Positions 8,292-16,458 of a DNA stretch of 64,000 nt are shown here, one piece after another. The position numbers and the translations under genes were made by a program. Source of the DNA: Ferrovibrio xuzhouensis (GTDB lineage Bacteria; Pseudomonadota; Alphaproteobacteria; Ferrovibrionales; Ferrovibrionaceae); assembly GCF_042648965.1 (NCBI RefSeq), contig NZ_JBHRYJ010000001.1:1054001-1118000 (forward strand), in the 5' to 3' direction. Position 1 is the first letter of the stretch. The number at the start of each line of letters is the position of its first letter. The notes below the pieces were generated by a model, which had not been told where the DNA came from, searched no databases, and saw only the letters and a program-made list of their open reading frames with translations.

Positions 8292-9022
8292 CTGACCTCG
8301 CCGCCAAGTCCAAAGCGGCCCGGGCAGCGCGCCTGGCTAAGAAGCCACCAGCTCCCGAGCCCGGGCCGCATGCCGCGATCCTGGCGGCCGATCCGTACAG
8401 CTTCGCCGTCAGCCATCGCCGCCTTGCATGGATGCTTCGACTGTCGGCCGGCGGAAACGTGGCCTTGACGATTCTCTGTGTCGTCCTCGGCAACGCCATC
8501 TCCACGATGCTGCCGTTGAAGACGACCGAGATTGCCCTGGTGCGCGTCAATTCCAATGACGACAAGGTCTACCGGATTGAACCGCTGACCCAGCGGACCG
8601 ACGGCTTCGATCTGGTGGTGGAAAGTGCTGCCAAGCAGTACGTGCGCGATCTTCTTGAAATCGACCCAATTACCCAGGAAATGCGGCGCCGCACTGTCAT
8701 GCGGATGACCGATGCAAATTACTGGAAGAAATTCGTTCGCGAGCACAAGAGCGAAATTGAAGACGGCATCAAAAGCGGCCTTGTCCGTTCGATCACGGTG
8801 GAGTCTGCCAACCGCCTCGAGGTCAGCGGCCGTGTCTACAAATATGCCGTCGATTTTGTCCAAACCGACAATCGCAACGGCACCGTAGTCGAGCAAAAGA
8901 AGGTTCGGGCCTACCTCAACCTGACCACGCGCCCACACGAGGCGCATCCGGCCGACAAATACGAAAACGCCCTCGGCGTGACCGTTCTCGACCTCGTTCT
9001 GAAAGAAAGGGCAAATTCATGA
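8279..9022 (+). CDS. virB8: VirB8/TrbF assembly factor
   Basis: A 247-residue bitopic inner-membrane protein with a cytoplasmic N-terminus (1-55), one membrane helix (~58-80) and a periplasmic NTF2-like domain. The pattern D-P-I-T-Q-E-M-R-R with later Y-K-Y-A-V-D-F and T-T-R-P-H-E segments fits VirB8. It nucleates the T4SS and binds VirB9 and VirB10. It overlaps virB9 by 4 bp (ATGA). Confidence 0.9.
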   Translation: MGFLTDLAAKSKAARAARLAKKPPAPEPGPHAAILAADPYSFAVSHRRLAWMLRLSAGGNVALTILCVVLGNAISTMLPLKTTEIALVRVNSNDDKVYRIEPLTQRTDGFDLVVESAAKQYVRDLLEIDPITQEMRRRTVMRMTDANYWKKFVREHKSEIEDGIKSGLVRSITVESANRLEVSGRVYKYAVDFVQTDNRNGTVVEQKKVRAYLNLTTRPHEAHPADKYENALGVTVLDLVLKERANS

Positions 9023-10152
9023 TCCGCCTGCAGCAGCTCATGGGCGCTGACCGGCCGCGCCGTCATGCCAGCATCATCCTCGCGGCCGCGGTTGCGGCAA
9101 TCATGCAGCCGGGCCTCGCCATCGGGCAAACTGCCATCCAGCCGCGAACGCTCGGTGCCGCCAACCAGGCGCCACCCTTACCGGCCTCGCCACAGATCCC
9201 GGTGACGGCCGTTCCGGTGCCGGATTCGACCGTCCGGCAAGCTACGCAGCAGGCAAATGGAAACTTCACAGAGATGAAGCGCGGCGCCTTCGGCGGCCAG
9301 GTGCAGGAAGCCTGGGACAAGGCCCCGCCGACTGCCGGCACGCACCAGTCCGAACTTTGCGACAACTGCTCGTACAAGGTTCGCCTGCGGGAATTCATGG
9401 TGACTGTGATTGAGCTCCCGCGGGGCGAGAAGATTTCGGCCTATGACAACGGTGATCCGCAGTCCTTCGAGGTCAAGCAGCGCGGGGACAATCGTCTGGC
9501 CGTGAAGCCGATCGGCGGCTATGGCATTGACTCCAACCTGGTCGTCTACGGCAAATCTGGCAATATCTACCCGCTGTATCTACGAGCTGAGGGCTACAAC
9601 AGCAAAAACGTCCCGGACCTGCGTTTCGTCATTGAAGGGGCCGTCCGCGTCGACAACGCCGGTGCGCTCGATGACTTTCCGGCCGGTACTGCAGGCAAGG
9701 ACAGCGGCCACCCGGCCGGTGGCGATAAAACCTCGGCTGCCGGCGCCAATCCTGCTCTGTCGCTGGCGGCAATGGCCGAAGCCCGGGCAGCCGCGGGCGC
9801 TGCATCGTCGACTTCGGCACAGCCTGGCACCGCGGGCAAGGGCGATTTCGTCGCATCAAAGCCGTTCGACCCCGACAAGCTCCGGGGGTGGGGGCAGTAC
9901 AAGCTCTGGGGTAACGGCGATGATCTGAAGCCGGAAACCGTGTTCCGCGACGACTATTTCACCTATGTGCGGTTTGGTGACAAGTTCAAGTCCATCGAGC
10001 TACCGACCGCCTACGTGGTGGTCGACGGCATTGACGAAGTGGTCAATACCCGCGTCCAGGGCACCACGTTCGTCATCGAGAGCACGCAGCGCCTCATCTC
10101 GCTAAAATCCGGCAAAAGCTACCTGTGCATCCAGTACGGGGGCCAGGGGTGA
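9019..10152 (+). CDS. virB9: VirB9/TrbG outer-membrane core protein
   Basis: A 377-residue secreted protein with a signal peptide ending about residue 36. An N-terminal beta domain (~110-215) includes PRGEKISAYDNGDPQSFEV. A Gly/Ala/Ser/Thr-rich linker (~222-278) precedes the C-terminal beta domain with FRDDYFTYVRFGD (~310-322) and YVVVDGID. The linker makes it longer than typical VirB9 (~290 residues). It forms the core complex with VirB7 and VirB10 and overlaps virB10 by 4 bp. Confidence 0.9.
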   Translation: MIRLQQLMGADRPRRHASIILAAAVAAIMQPGLAIGQTAIQPRTLGAANQAPPLPASPQIPVTAVPVPDSTVRQATQQANGNFTEMKRGAFGGQVQEAWDKAPPTAGTHQSELCDNCSYKVRLREFMVTVIELPRGEKISAYDNGDPQSFEVKQRGDNRLAVKPIGGYGIDSNLVVYGKSGNIYPLYLRAEGYNSKNVPDLRFVIEGAVRVDNAGALDDFPAGTAGKDSGHPAGGDKTSAAGANPALSLAAMAEARAAAGAASSTSAQPGTAGKGDFVASKPFDPDKLRGWGQYKLWGNGDDLKPETVFRDDYFTYVRFGDKFKSIELPTAYVVVDGIDEVVNTRVQGTTFVIESTQRLISLKSGKSYLCIQYGGQG

Positions 10153-11297
10153 GCGCAATCTGCGACGTTCTTCTGGCGCTGAATCTCACCTTCGGCGGCC
10201 TCTGTACTGACAGAGGTCCGGCCGTCACGCCTGTGTTGCCGGCCGACGACAGGGACGTTTGGGCTTTCAAAGCCCAGAGACCGGAACCGCCGCCGGCGAT
10301 GCCGCCGATCATCATTGAGAAGTCAGTCGCCCCAACTCCTCCTCCACCACCACCACCAGTCCCCCCGCCGCCGCCGGAGCCGCCCAAGCCAAACCCCTAC
10401 CGGCTAGCTCTGCAGGTAGCCCTGGCGCAGCGCGGTCAGGCTCGTGGCCTCTGGACGGCGCCAGAATGGACGACAGGGCAGGTTCCGGACGACCAGGGCG
10501 GCGGTAAACAAGTCGCCAGCCTGGTGCCGCCTGGCTCGGTTCCGCTTGGCCTGCCGTCTCTCTCTATCCAGGAGCGCTACCTGGCTGAAGGCCGGACTTC
10601 CGGCCTGCCGGTCGACGACAGCCGGATATTCAACGCTGACCGTTATATCAGCGGCATCGTCGAGGTCGGCGTAAACAGCCAGATCAGCAGCCAGCAAGGT
10701 GGCTCAGTCATCATCCAGGTCAGCCGGGATGCCTTCGGGTATCACAACCGGAATGTCCTGGTGCCGAAAGGGTCCCGGCTGATCTGCGACTATTCCAGTC
10801 CGCGGAAGCAGGGGGAGACGCGGCTGGCGTTCAACTGCACCCGCATTCTGATGGCCGGCTACCGGGCAGAAATCCTGCAGTTGACCACCCCGGTTGCCGA
10901 CGCCCAGGGCCGCGGCGGCATTACCGGCGATGTCGATAATCGGTTCTGGGAGCGGTACGGCACGGCATTCGTCCTGGCCGGTATCTCGGCCGCCGTCCGC
11001 CTGGGATCAGCCGCCGGCACCCAGACCAGCACCACCACGACCAGCACCACGACCACGGGCAGCACGACGGCGGCGATCGCCGACAAGGGCGCCCAGGAGC
11101 TCAGTCAGAAATTCGGCGAAATTTCCGCCAATGACCTCGAGCGCACCATCAACCTCGTTCCGATCATCACATTGCGGCAGGGCATGCGCGTCCAGATACG
11201 TCCGACGCAGGACTGGTACATCCGCCGCATCGAGGACGGGCCGGCGACGGCCGTTGCTGACAGCAGCAAACCCGACAAACCCAAAGGAGGGAAGTAA
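10149..11297 (+). CDS. virB10: VirB10/TrbI core-channel protein
   Basis: A 382-residue protein from GTG 10149, which overlaps the virB9 stop as GTGA. A start 24 bp upstream is possible. A short hydrophobic N-terminal segment precedes a proline-rich region (~50-85, PPPPPPPVPPPPPEPP) that would span the periplasm. The conserved TrbI/VirB10 beta domain (~130-365) contains V-P-K-G-S-R-L, the antenna region near ERYGTAFVLAGISAAVRLG, and RQGMRVQIRPTQD at the end. A Thr/Ser run (~300-315) lies beside the antenna. It links inner and outer membranes. Confidence 0.9.
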   Translation: MSAICDVLLALNLTFGGLCTDRGPAVTPVLPADDRDVWAFKAQRPEPPPAMPPIIIEKSVAPTPPPPPPPVPPPPPEPPKPNPYRLALQVALAQRGQARGLWTAPEWTTGQVPDDQGGGKQVASLVPPGSVPLGLPSLSIQERYLAEGRTSGLPVDDSRIFNADRYISGIVEVGVNSQISSQQGGSVIIQVSRDAFGYHNRNVLVPKGSRLICDYSSPRKQGETRLAFNCTRILMAGYRAEILQLTTPVADAQGRGGITGDVDNRFWERYGTAFVLAGISAAVRLGSAAGTQTSTTTTSTTTTGSTTAAIADKGAQELSQKFGEISANDLERTINLVPIITLRQGMRVQIRPTQDWYIRRIEDGPATAVADSSKPDKPKGGK

Positions 11298-11298
11298 A

Positions 11299-13455
11299 AT
11301 GTTGCACCGTTTGAAGCGGCTTCTTGCCGTCATTGCCTTTGTCGCCGGCGCCGCCGGCATCTCCGTGTCGCCATCAACGCCGGCCCAGACGGCCGCCGGC
11401 AGTAAGCCGACATCTACCGCTGAGGGCAGCACCGCTGACCTAGCGGAGAAAGTCGCGATCCTGACGAAGTCGCGCACGGCGGTCGATGTCCCACTGAACG
11501 AGCCGCGGGCAATTGACCTCGGCCTCGTCAACGTTCCCGGTATTGAGAAATCCCTGACCGAGGGCGTCACCGCCAAGGCCTATACCAGGTATGTGACCGT
11601 CCAGGGCCGCAACATCGGCCAGATCGTCCTCACGGGTGTGGAGAAGAATGGTCGACAGGAAACCCTCAACTCGTCGGATTTCACCGCGCAATTCGACCTG
11701 ACCAAGCCTCAGCTTGATCCTGCGGCCGATGTCGTGATCAACGGCGATCGTCCGCAGCTGAAAGCTGCCCTTGAGAAGCTTGCCGCTGCTCCGGCCGAGA
11801 AAAAGGAACAGGAGCAGCCGGTCGAGGTCAAGCAAAGCGCCGGCGCTCAACAAGGCGGCCAGTCGACTCAAGGCAATGATATCGCCGCCGGGTATCAAAC
11901 GCCCTCGGCGATCCAGGTTGCGCCGGCGGCCGCCGAATCCGTCCAGGTGTCGACAGATGGCTGTCCGATTCGCATTGATGTCGCTCAGCTCAAGGCGATC
12001 CAGCAGAACAAGACGATCACCAGCAAGGGCGGTGCGGTGGAGTCGGAATCCGGCTGTTCGGATTCCAGCCAGACCTTTCCGCTGCAGAAGAGCTATTCGG
12101 TCTGCACCGATAAGGTCGATTTGGACAACCGCACTGCCACGGCTCAGTACAAGTTGTTCTATATCGACGCCGGCGGCGCGACTCAGGAAATCTCGGATTG
12201 CACGCCGGACGCCGACAAGGTCTTTGCCATTGTCGAAAAATTCGACACCTGCACAGTCGCCCTAGACTACGACCAGAAAACGGCAACGCCGCGCTCGGCA
12301 TTGATCTATGCAAACGACAGCAACACCGAGGTGCAGGTACGGGGGTGCGATGCCTCGGAAACAAAATCCGCCGTTCCGCTTGTCGCCACGACAGACAGTT
12401 GCTCGATCCGGCACGACTTCACTGCCGGCAAGAGCTACCAACAGGGCACCTATACCTACACGCTCGATGGCGTGACCTACCAGGCCGGTGGCTGCACCGA
12501 TAATGGCACTGTCTACCCCCAGTCGAAGATCTACACGGATAGCAGCGGCGCCTATGTCTGCAATCCCGTCGTCGACCAGAACGCCAAAACCGTTGCCCTG
12601 CAGAGCCGTATCCAGATCACGGTAAACAGCCTCAGCCAATTCATCACCGACTGCACGCCGGACACCTCGACGCTCGCTGTCCAGGTGACGACGGACGGAT
12701 GCAACGATCCGGCGAACTGGCTGCACGATATCTCGGCCGGCGTCTCCTATGGGCAGGAGCGCTATTTCTTCGTGGATGGCGGTCAGCGCAAGTACATCAC
12801 TTCCTGCCAGAACTCGACGACGACCTATATGCAGCACGTCGAGATCACAGGCTGGCAAAACCATGACGCGCAGCTTTTCTCATATGCGCTGACTACCGTC
12901 TATATCGACACCGATTCCGGCCGGTACAACATCAAGACCAGTGAAGTTCTGCCAGGCGAAACCCAGATGCCTTACCAGCTGGTCAAAACCGTCGACCAGC
13001 CAAATGGCGCCTCAAGCTACAACGGCTGCAACGCGTATCGGGAAACGGACAAGGTCGAAGTCTACTCGCGGCCGGATGAGACCGAATACGACAAAAAGAT
13101 AGGCACCGGCGCCACCGTTGGGCCGGTCGATGTCTGCGTGAAGACCTTGACCGATACTCGCAGGGTCAACTCCGGCATGTATTGGGGAGTCATCGCGTCT
13201 GGTTGCTATGGTAGTGAGAACGACATTTGCTACAAAAGATACGGCCAGTTCTGGCTGCAAGACGATGTACAGAAATTCATCGTCAAAAACACCGAGACCG
13301 GAGAAACGGTTTCGACCACATGCAACTTCATGCATGCCTGGAACTACTACTCGACCAACTCGCGGTCGACCGGCATCGAGGAAGTCTCCGGCACTATCGG
13401 TGATCCACCTCCCGGCCCGTGGCAGACCCTGTCTGTGCCGCCCTGCCCGTATTGA
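11299..13455 (+). CDS. Large secreted protein with six tandem Cys-pair modules, between virB10 and virB11
   Basis: A 718-residue protein with a basic N-terminus and a signal sequence ending near PAQT (~32). A first domain (~45-160) is predicted beta-rich, and a charged Glu/Lys/Gln linker follows. From ~220 six tandem modules of about 50 residues begin, each a Cys pair 30-35 residues apart with pattern C-x-x-x-x-D, T-A, Y-x-x-D/G-G, then D/G-C. A C-terminal domain (~500-718) carries six more cysteines, giving 18 in total. No family is recognised. GGAGG lies 9 nt before the ATG. Coupling to the core genes suggests an exported mating-surface or pilus-associated factor needing disulfides. Confidence 0.75.
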   Translation: MLHRLKRLLAVIAFVAGAAGISVSPSTPAQTAAGSKPTSTAEGSTADLAEKVAILTKSRTAVDVPLNEPRAIDLGLVNVPGIEKSLTEGVTAKAYTRYVTVQGRNIGQIVLTGVEKNGRQETLNSSDFTAQFDLTKPQLDPAADVVINGDRPQLKAALEKLAAAPAEKKEQEQPVEVKQSAGAQQGGQSTQGNDIAAGYQTPSAIQVAPAAAESVQVSTDGCPIRIDVAQLKAIQQNKTITSKGGAVESESGCSDSSQTFPLQKSYSVCTDKVDLDNRTATAQYKLFYIDAGGATQEISDCTPDADKVFAIVEKFDTCTVALDYDQKTATPRSALIYANDSNTEVQVRGCDASETKSAVPLVATTDSCSIRHDFTAGKSYQQGTYTYTLDGVTYQAGGCTDNGTVYPQSKIYTDSSGAYVCNPVVDQNAKTVALQSRIQITVNSLSQFITDCTPDTSTLAVQVTTDGCNDPANWLHDISAGVSYGQERYFFVDGGQRKYITSCQNSTTTYMQHVEITGWQNHDAQLFSYALTTVYIDTDSGRYNIKTSEVLPGETQMPYQLVKTVDQPNGASSYNGCNAYRETDKVEVYSRPDETEYDKKIGTGATVGPVDVCVKTLTDTRRVNSGMYWGVIASGCYGSENDICYKRYGQFWLQDDVQKFIVKNTETGETVSTTCNFMHAWNYYSTNSRSTGIEEVSGTIGDPPPGPWQTLSVPPCPY

Positions 13456-13463
13456 GAACCGGC

Positions 13464-14435
13464 ATGGGTGCAGTGTCGACAGGCACGGATGTAATGCTGC
13501 GACGGCTGCTAGGGCCGCTGTCGCAGCATTACTCGAACGACAACACGGTCGAGATCAGAATGGTCCGGCCTGGTGTCGTCACCGCGGACCGTCGGGGTGT
13601 GGGGAAGCGACAAGAAGAAGCGCCATCCCTCACTCTTGCAGAGCTCGAGACGATCTGTAAGGGCCTGGCCAACTACCGCGGCCTGAAGTTCGATCCTGAC
13701 GAGCACCCCAAGCTGTCCTGCATCTTGCCGGACGGCCACCGTTTCGAGTGTCTGGTCGGACCATCGGTGCAAACTGGAGTGTCGCTTGCGATCCGCTGCA
13801 AGCACCCGTTTACGCCGAGCTGGGAACAGATCGGCGTGTCGCCGGTCATCCGCGACTACCTAAAAGATGCCGTCGATCGAGACCTCAACATCATCGTCTC
13901 GGGTGCGACCAACACCGGCAAAACGACCCTGCTCAACATGATGCTGGAGTGGGTGCCCGCGGACTGCAGGGTCGTCGGCATCGAAGACACCCCAGAACTG
14001 AAGCTGGAACGCTTCTGGGACGGGGTGCCGTTGATCGCAGCGCGCGAGGCCGGCACTGGCGCCGGCATGCTGGACTGGCGCCAGCTCTACGACCACTTGA
14101 TGCGCGCCACACCGGATCGGCCGATCTTCGGGGAAATCTCGACGCAGAACGCTTTCGCCGCCCTGGCTGTCCTGAATGCCGGCATGCCCGGCTTTATGTG
14201 CAGCATCCACGCCGACAGCCCCGAGCAGGCCATCAACCGGAAGTTCGACCAGAATATCGCCTGGTCCGGCGCCGTCATGCCGAAGGTGCCGGAATACCTA
14301 TGCGAACTGGTCGACGTGGTTGTCCAGATCAAGCGCCACCGCGATGGCTGGCGCCGTATCACCGACATCTACGAGCCGAAGCGGGACAGGTATGTGCTGC
14401 GAGACAGCGCACCGGTCCTGAAATTGGCTGAGTGA
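13464..14435 (+). CDS. virB11: VirB11 traffic ATPase
   Basis: A 323-residue hexameric ATPase of the secretion machine. Walker A GATNTGKTTL (~147-156), Asp-box region EDTPEL (~174-179), Walker B-like PIFGEI (~220) and His-box CSIHADSPEQA (~246-256) are all present. I prefer ATG 13464, 9 nt after the preceding stop, over an in-frame start at 13419 inside that gene. Neither has a strong ribosome site. It overlaps the first possible virD4 start by a few bases. Confidence 0.9.
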   Translation: MGAVSTGTDVMLRRLLGPLSQHYSNDNTVEIRMVRPGVVTADRRGVGKRQEEAPSLTLAELETICKGLANYRGLKFDPDEHPKLSCILPDGHRFECLVGPSVQTGVSLAIRCKHPFTPSWEQIGVSPVIRDYLKDAVDRDLNIIVSGATNTGKTTLLNMMLEWVPADCRVVGIEDTPELKLERFWDGVPLIAAREAGTGAGMLDWRQLYDHLMRATPDRPIFGEISTQNAFAALAVLNAGMPGFMCSIHADSPEQAINRKFDQNIAWSGAVMPKVPEYLCELVDVVVQIKRHRDGWRRITDIYEPKRDRYVLRDSAPVLKLAE

Positions 14436-14452
14436 CGACAGGAGCACGCAAT

Positions 14453-16258
14453 ATGTTCGGACTGCGCCTTCTCTTCCTCCCGGCAATAGCCGCGTCGATG
14501 CTCGGCGCCATCCTTCTGCAGTGGCACTGGGCGGTCGGCTTCAATGCCCAGGATGGTCGCTGGTGGGGCTGGCTGCTGCAGACTGCCAAAGTAACGGGCG
14601 GCCTGCCGGACGAGCTGCTGTATCCGGTCTACTGGACCGGCATTTCGGCGTTCATCGTCGCCGCAGCTATCACGATGATCGTCAACCGGATCGGCACGCG
14701 GACTGTTTCAGGCAGCGCCGATGCTCGGAACACCCATGGATCGGCCCGATGGGCCAAGAAGTCGGACGTGCGCCGTGCTGCCCTGATGGGCAGCGTCGGC
14801 GTTGTGGTCGGCGGTTGGAAGGGCTCAATCCGCGTAAAGGTGCTTCGACATGACGGACCTGAGCATGTCATGGCCTTTGCCCCCACCCGTTCCGGCAAAG
14901 GCGTCAGCCTGGTCGTCCCGACGCTGCTGTCGTGGACAGAAAGCTGCCTGGTCCTCGACATCAAGGGCGAGAATTATGCCCTCACGGCCGGTTGGCGGAC
15001 GCAGATAGGCCAGAGGGTCTTGCGCTTCGAGCCGGCCGCCCTCAGCGGGTCTGCCCGCTATAACCCCATGGCCGAGGTCCGCATCGGCTCGGATTACCAG
15101 ATCGCCGACTGCCAGAACATCGCCCAGATGATCATCGATCCAGAGGGCAAGGGCCTGCAGGACTTCTGGATGAAAGCCGGCTGGGAATGGATGTCGGCCG
15201 CCATCCTGCATGTGCTGTACCGGGTTCGCCACGAAAGCGGCGGACGGCGGTCAGCCTGCCTCGCCGATGTTCACGGCTTTATGTCTCTCGGTGCCGAAGA
15301 CCCTGAGAACCTTGAACTGGGCGACGGCGGCAAGGACGACGACAGCTTCAATAGCCTGCTCGATGACATGACGGTCTTCGATCATGGTGACCCCGTCGTC
15401 AACGCCGAAGTCCGCCGGGCGGCTGGCCGGATGAAAAAGCGAGCCGCGCAGGAACGCAGCGGCGTCCATTCCTCGGCCACCGTGCCGCTTGCTCTCTACT
15501 CCGACCCGATTGTGGCCCGGAACACCTCCGCCTGCGATTTCAGAATATCGGACCTCATGCAGGCCGATCAGCCGGCAAGCCTCTACATCGTCATCCCGCC
15601 GTCCGACATCAAGCGGCTGCGGCCGCTGATCCGCATTCTGCTCAACCAATTCCTGACCAGGCTAACAGCCGAGATGGATTTCGAGGGCGGCCGCAGTGTG
15701 AAGCATTACAAGCATCGCCTCTTGTTGATGCTCGATGAATTCACCTCGGTCGGCAAGTTGGAGATTTTTGAAGACTCCCTCGCCTATATGGCCGGCTACG
15801 GCCTCAAGGCGTTCATCATCGTCCAGGACCTGACGCAACTGCAGAAGTGCTACGGCAAGGAAGAGTCGATCACCAGCAACTGCCATATCCGGATCGCCTT
15901 CGCTCCGAACAAGATCGAAACCGCCCGCGTGCTGTCCGACATGTCGGGCAAGACGACGCTGATCCAGCGGAAGCGGTCGTAATCGCGTCAGCCCGGGCAG
16001 CTGAGCGGCAACGTCTCTGACAGCATCGCCGAGGTCGCCCGGCCCCTGATGACGGCGGACGAGTGCATGAGCCTGCCCGGACTGCGTGACGGCTGGTTCG
16101 GCCGGAAGAAGCCTGGCCACATGCTGATCTTCGTTGCCGGCCAGCCGCCGATCTATGGACGGCAATACCTCTATTTCCAGGACCGCGAGCTGCAGCGGCG
16201 GTCCTCGATCCCCTCCCCCACCAACGACAACCAGCAAGGAGAAGTGCGATGCGCGTGA
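14453..16258 (+). pseudogene. virD4: VirD4/TraG coupling protein interrupted by an in-frame TAA
   Basis: The coupling protein recruits the relaxase-DNA complex. The first 509 residues carry two N-terminal membrane helices (~1-30 and ~55-80), Walker A PTRSGKGVSL (~144-153) and Walker B LLLMLDEF (~424). TAA at 15980-15982 then stops it. The same frame continues to 16258 with clearly conserved TraG C-terminal sequence (SRQPGQLSGNVSDS, EVARPLMTADECM, LIFVAGQPPIYGR), so full length would be ~601 residues. A single nonsense change or sequencing error explains this. All nucleotide-binding motifs precede the stop, but loss of the tail probably inactivates it unless the stop is read through. Confidence 0.88.
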
Positions 16259-16458
16259 GTGACCTAGCCGGCCCGATGGGGCCGCAACAGCAACGGTCGG
16301 CGGAAGCCGACATGGTCAGTCGGGCAGCCGCACCAGGCTGCATCGTGGCTGTCGATCCCGACACCGCTGTCCATATGGGCGCTTTTCACGACGACGCCCT
16401 CGATGCCGGGGCCGCCGAAGGCAGCCGGTTCGATGATCTGGTCGGGGAGGATGCCTGA
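16249..16458 (+). CDS. Small hypothetical protein after virD4
   Basis: A 69-residue acidic, soluble protein with the core VAVDPDTAVHMGAFHDDAL and a Gly/Asp-rich end. AAGGAGA precedes the ATG. It overlaps the old virD4 end by 10 bp and shares one base with the next start codon, so it is locked into the operon. I recognise no family. Healthy spacing and coupling argue that it is real. Confidence 0.55.
   Translation: MRVSDLAGPMGPQQQRSAEADMVSRAAAPGCIVAVDPDTAVHMGAFHDDALDAGAAEGSRFDDLVGEDA

Noticed and set aside
10894..11298. Upstream extension of the Cys-rich gene into virB10
   Set aside because: That part is a shadow of virB10; ATG 11299 has a strong GGAGG and opens into a signal peptide.
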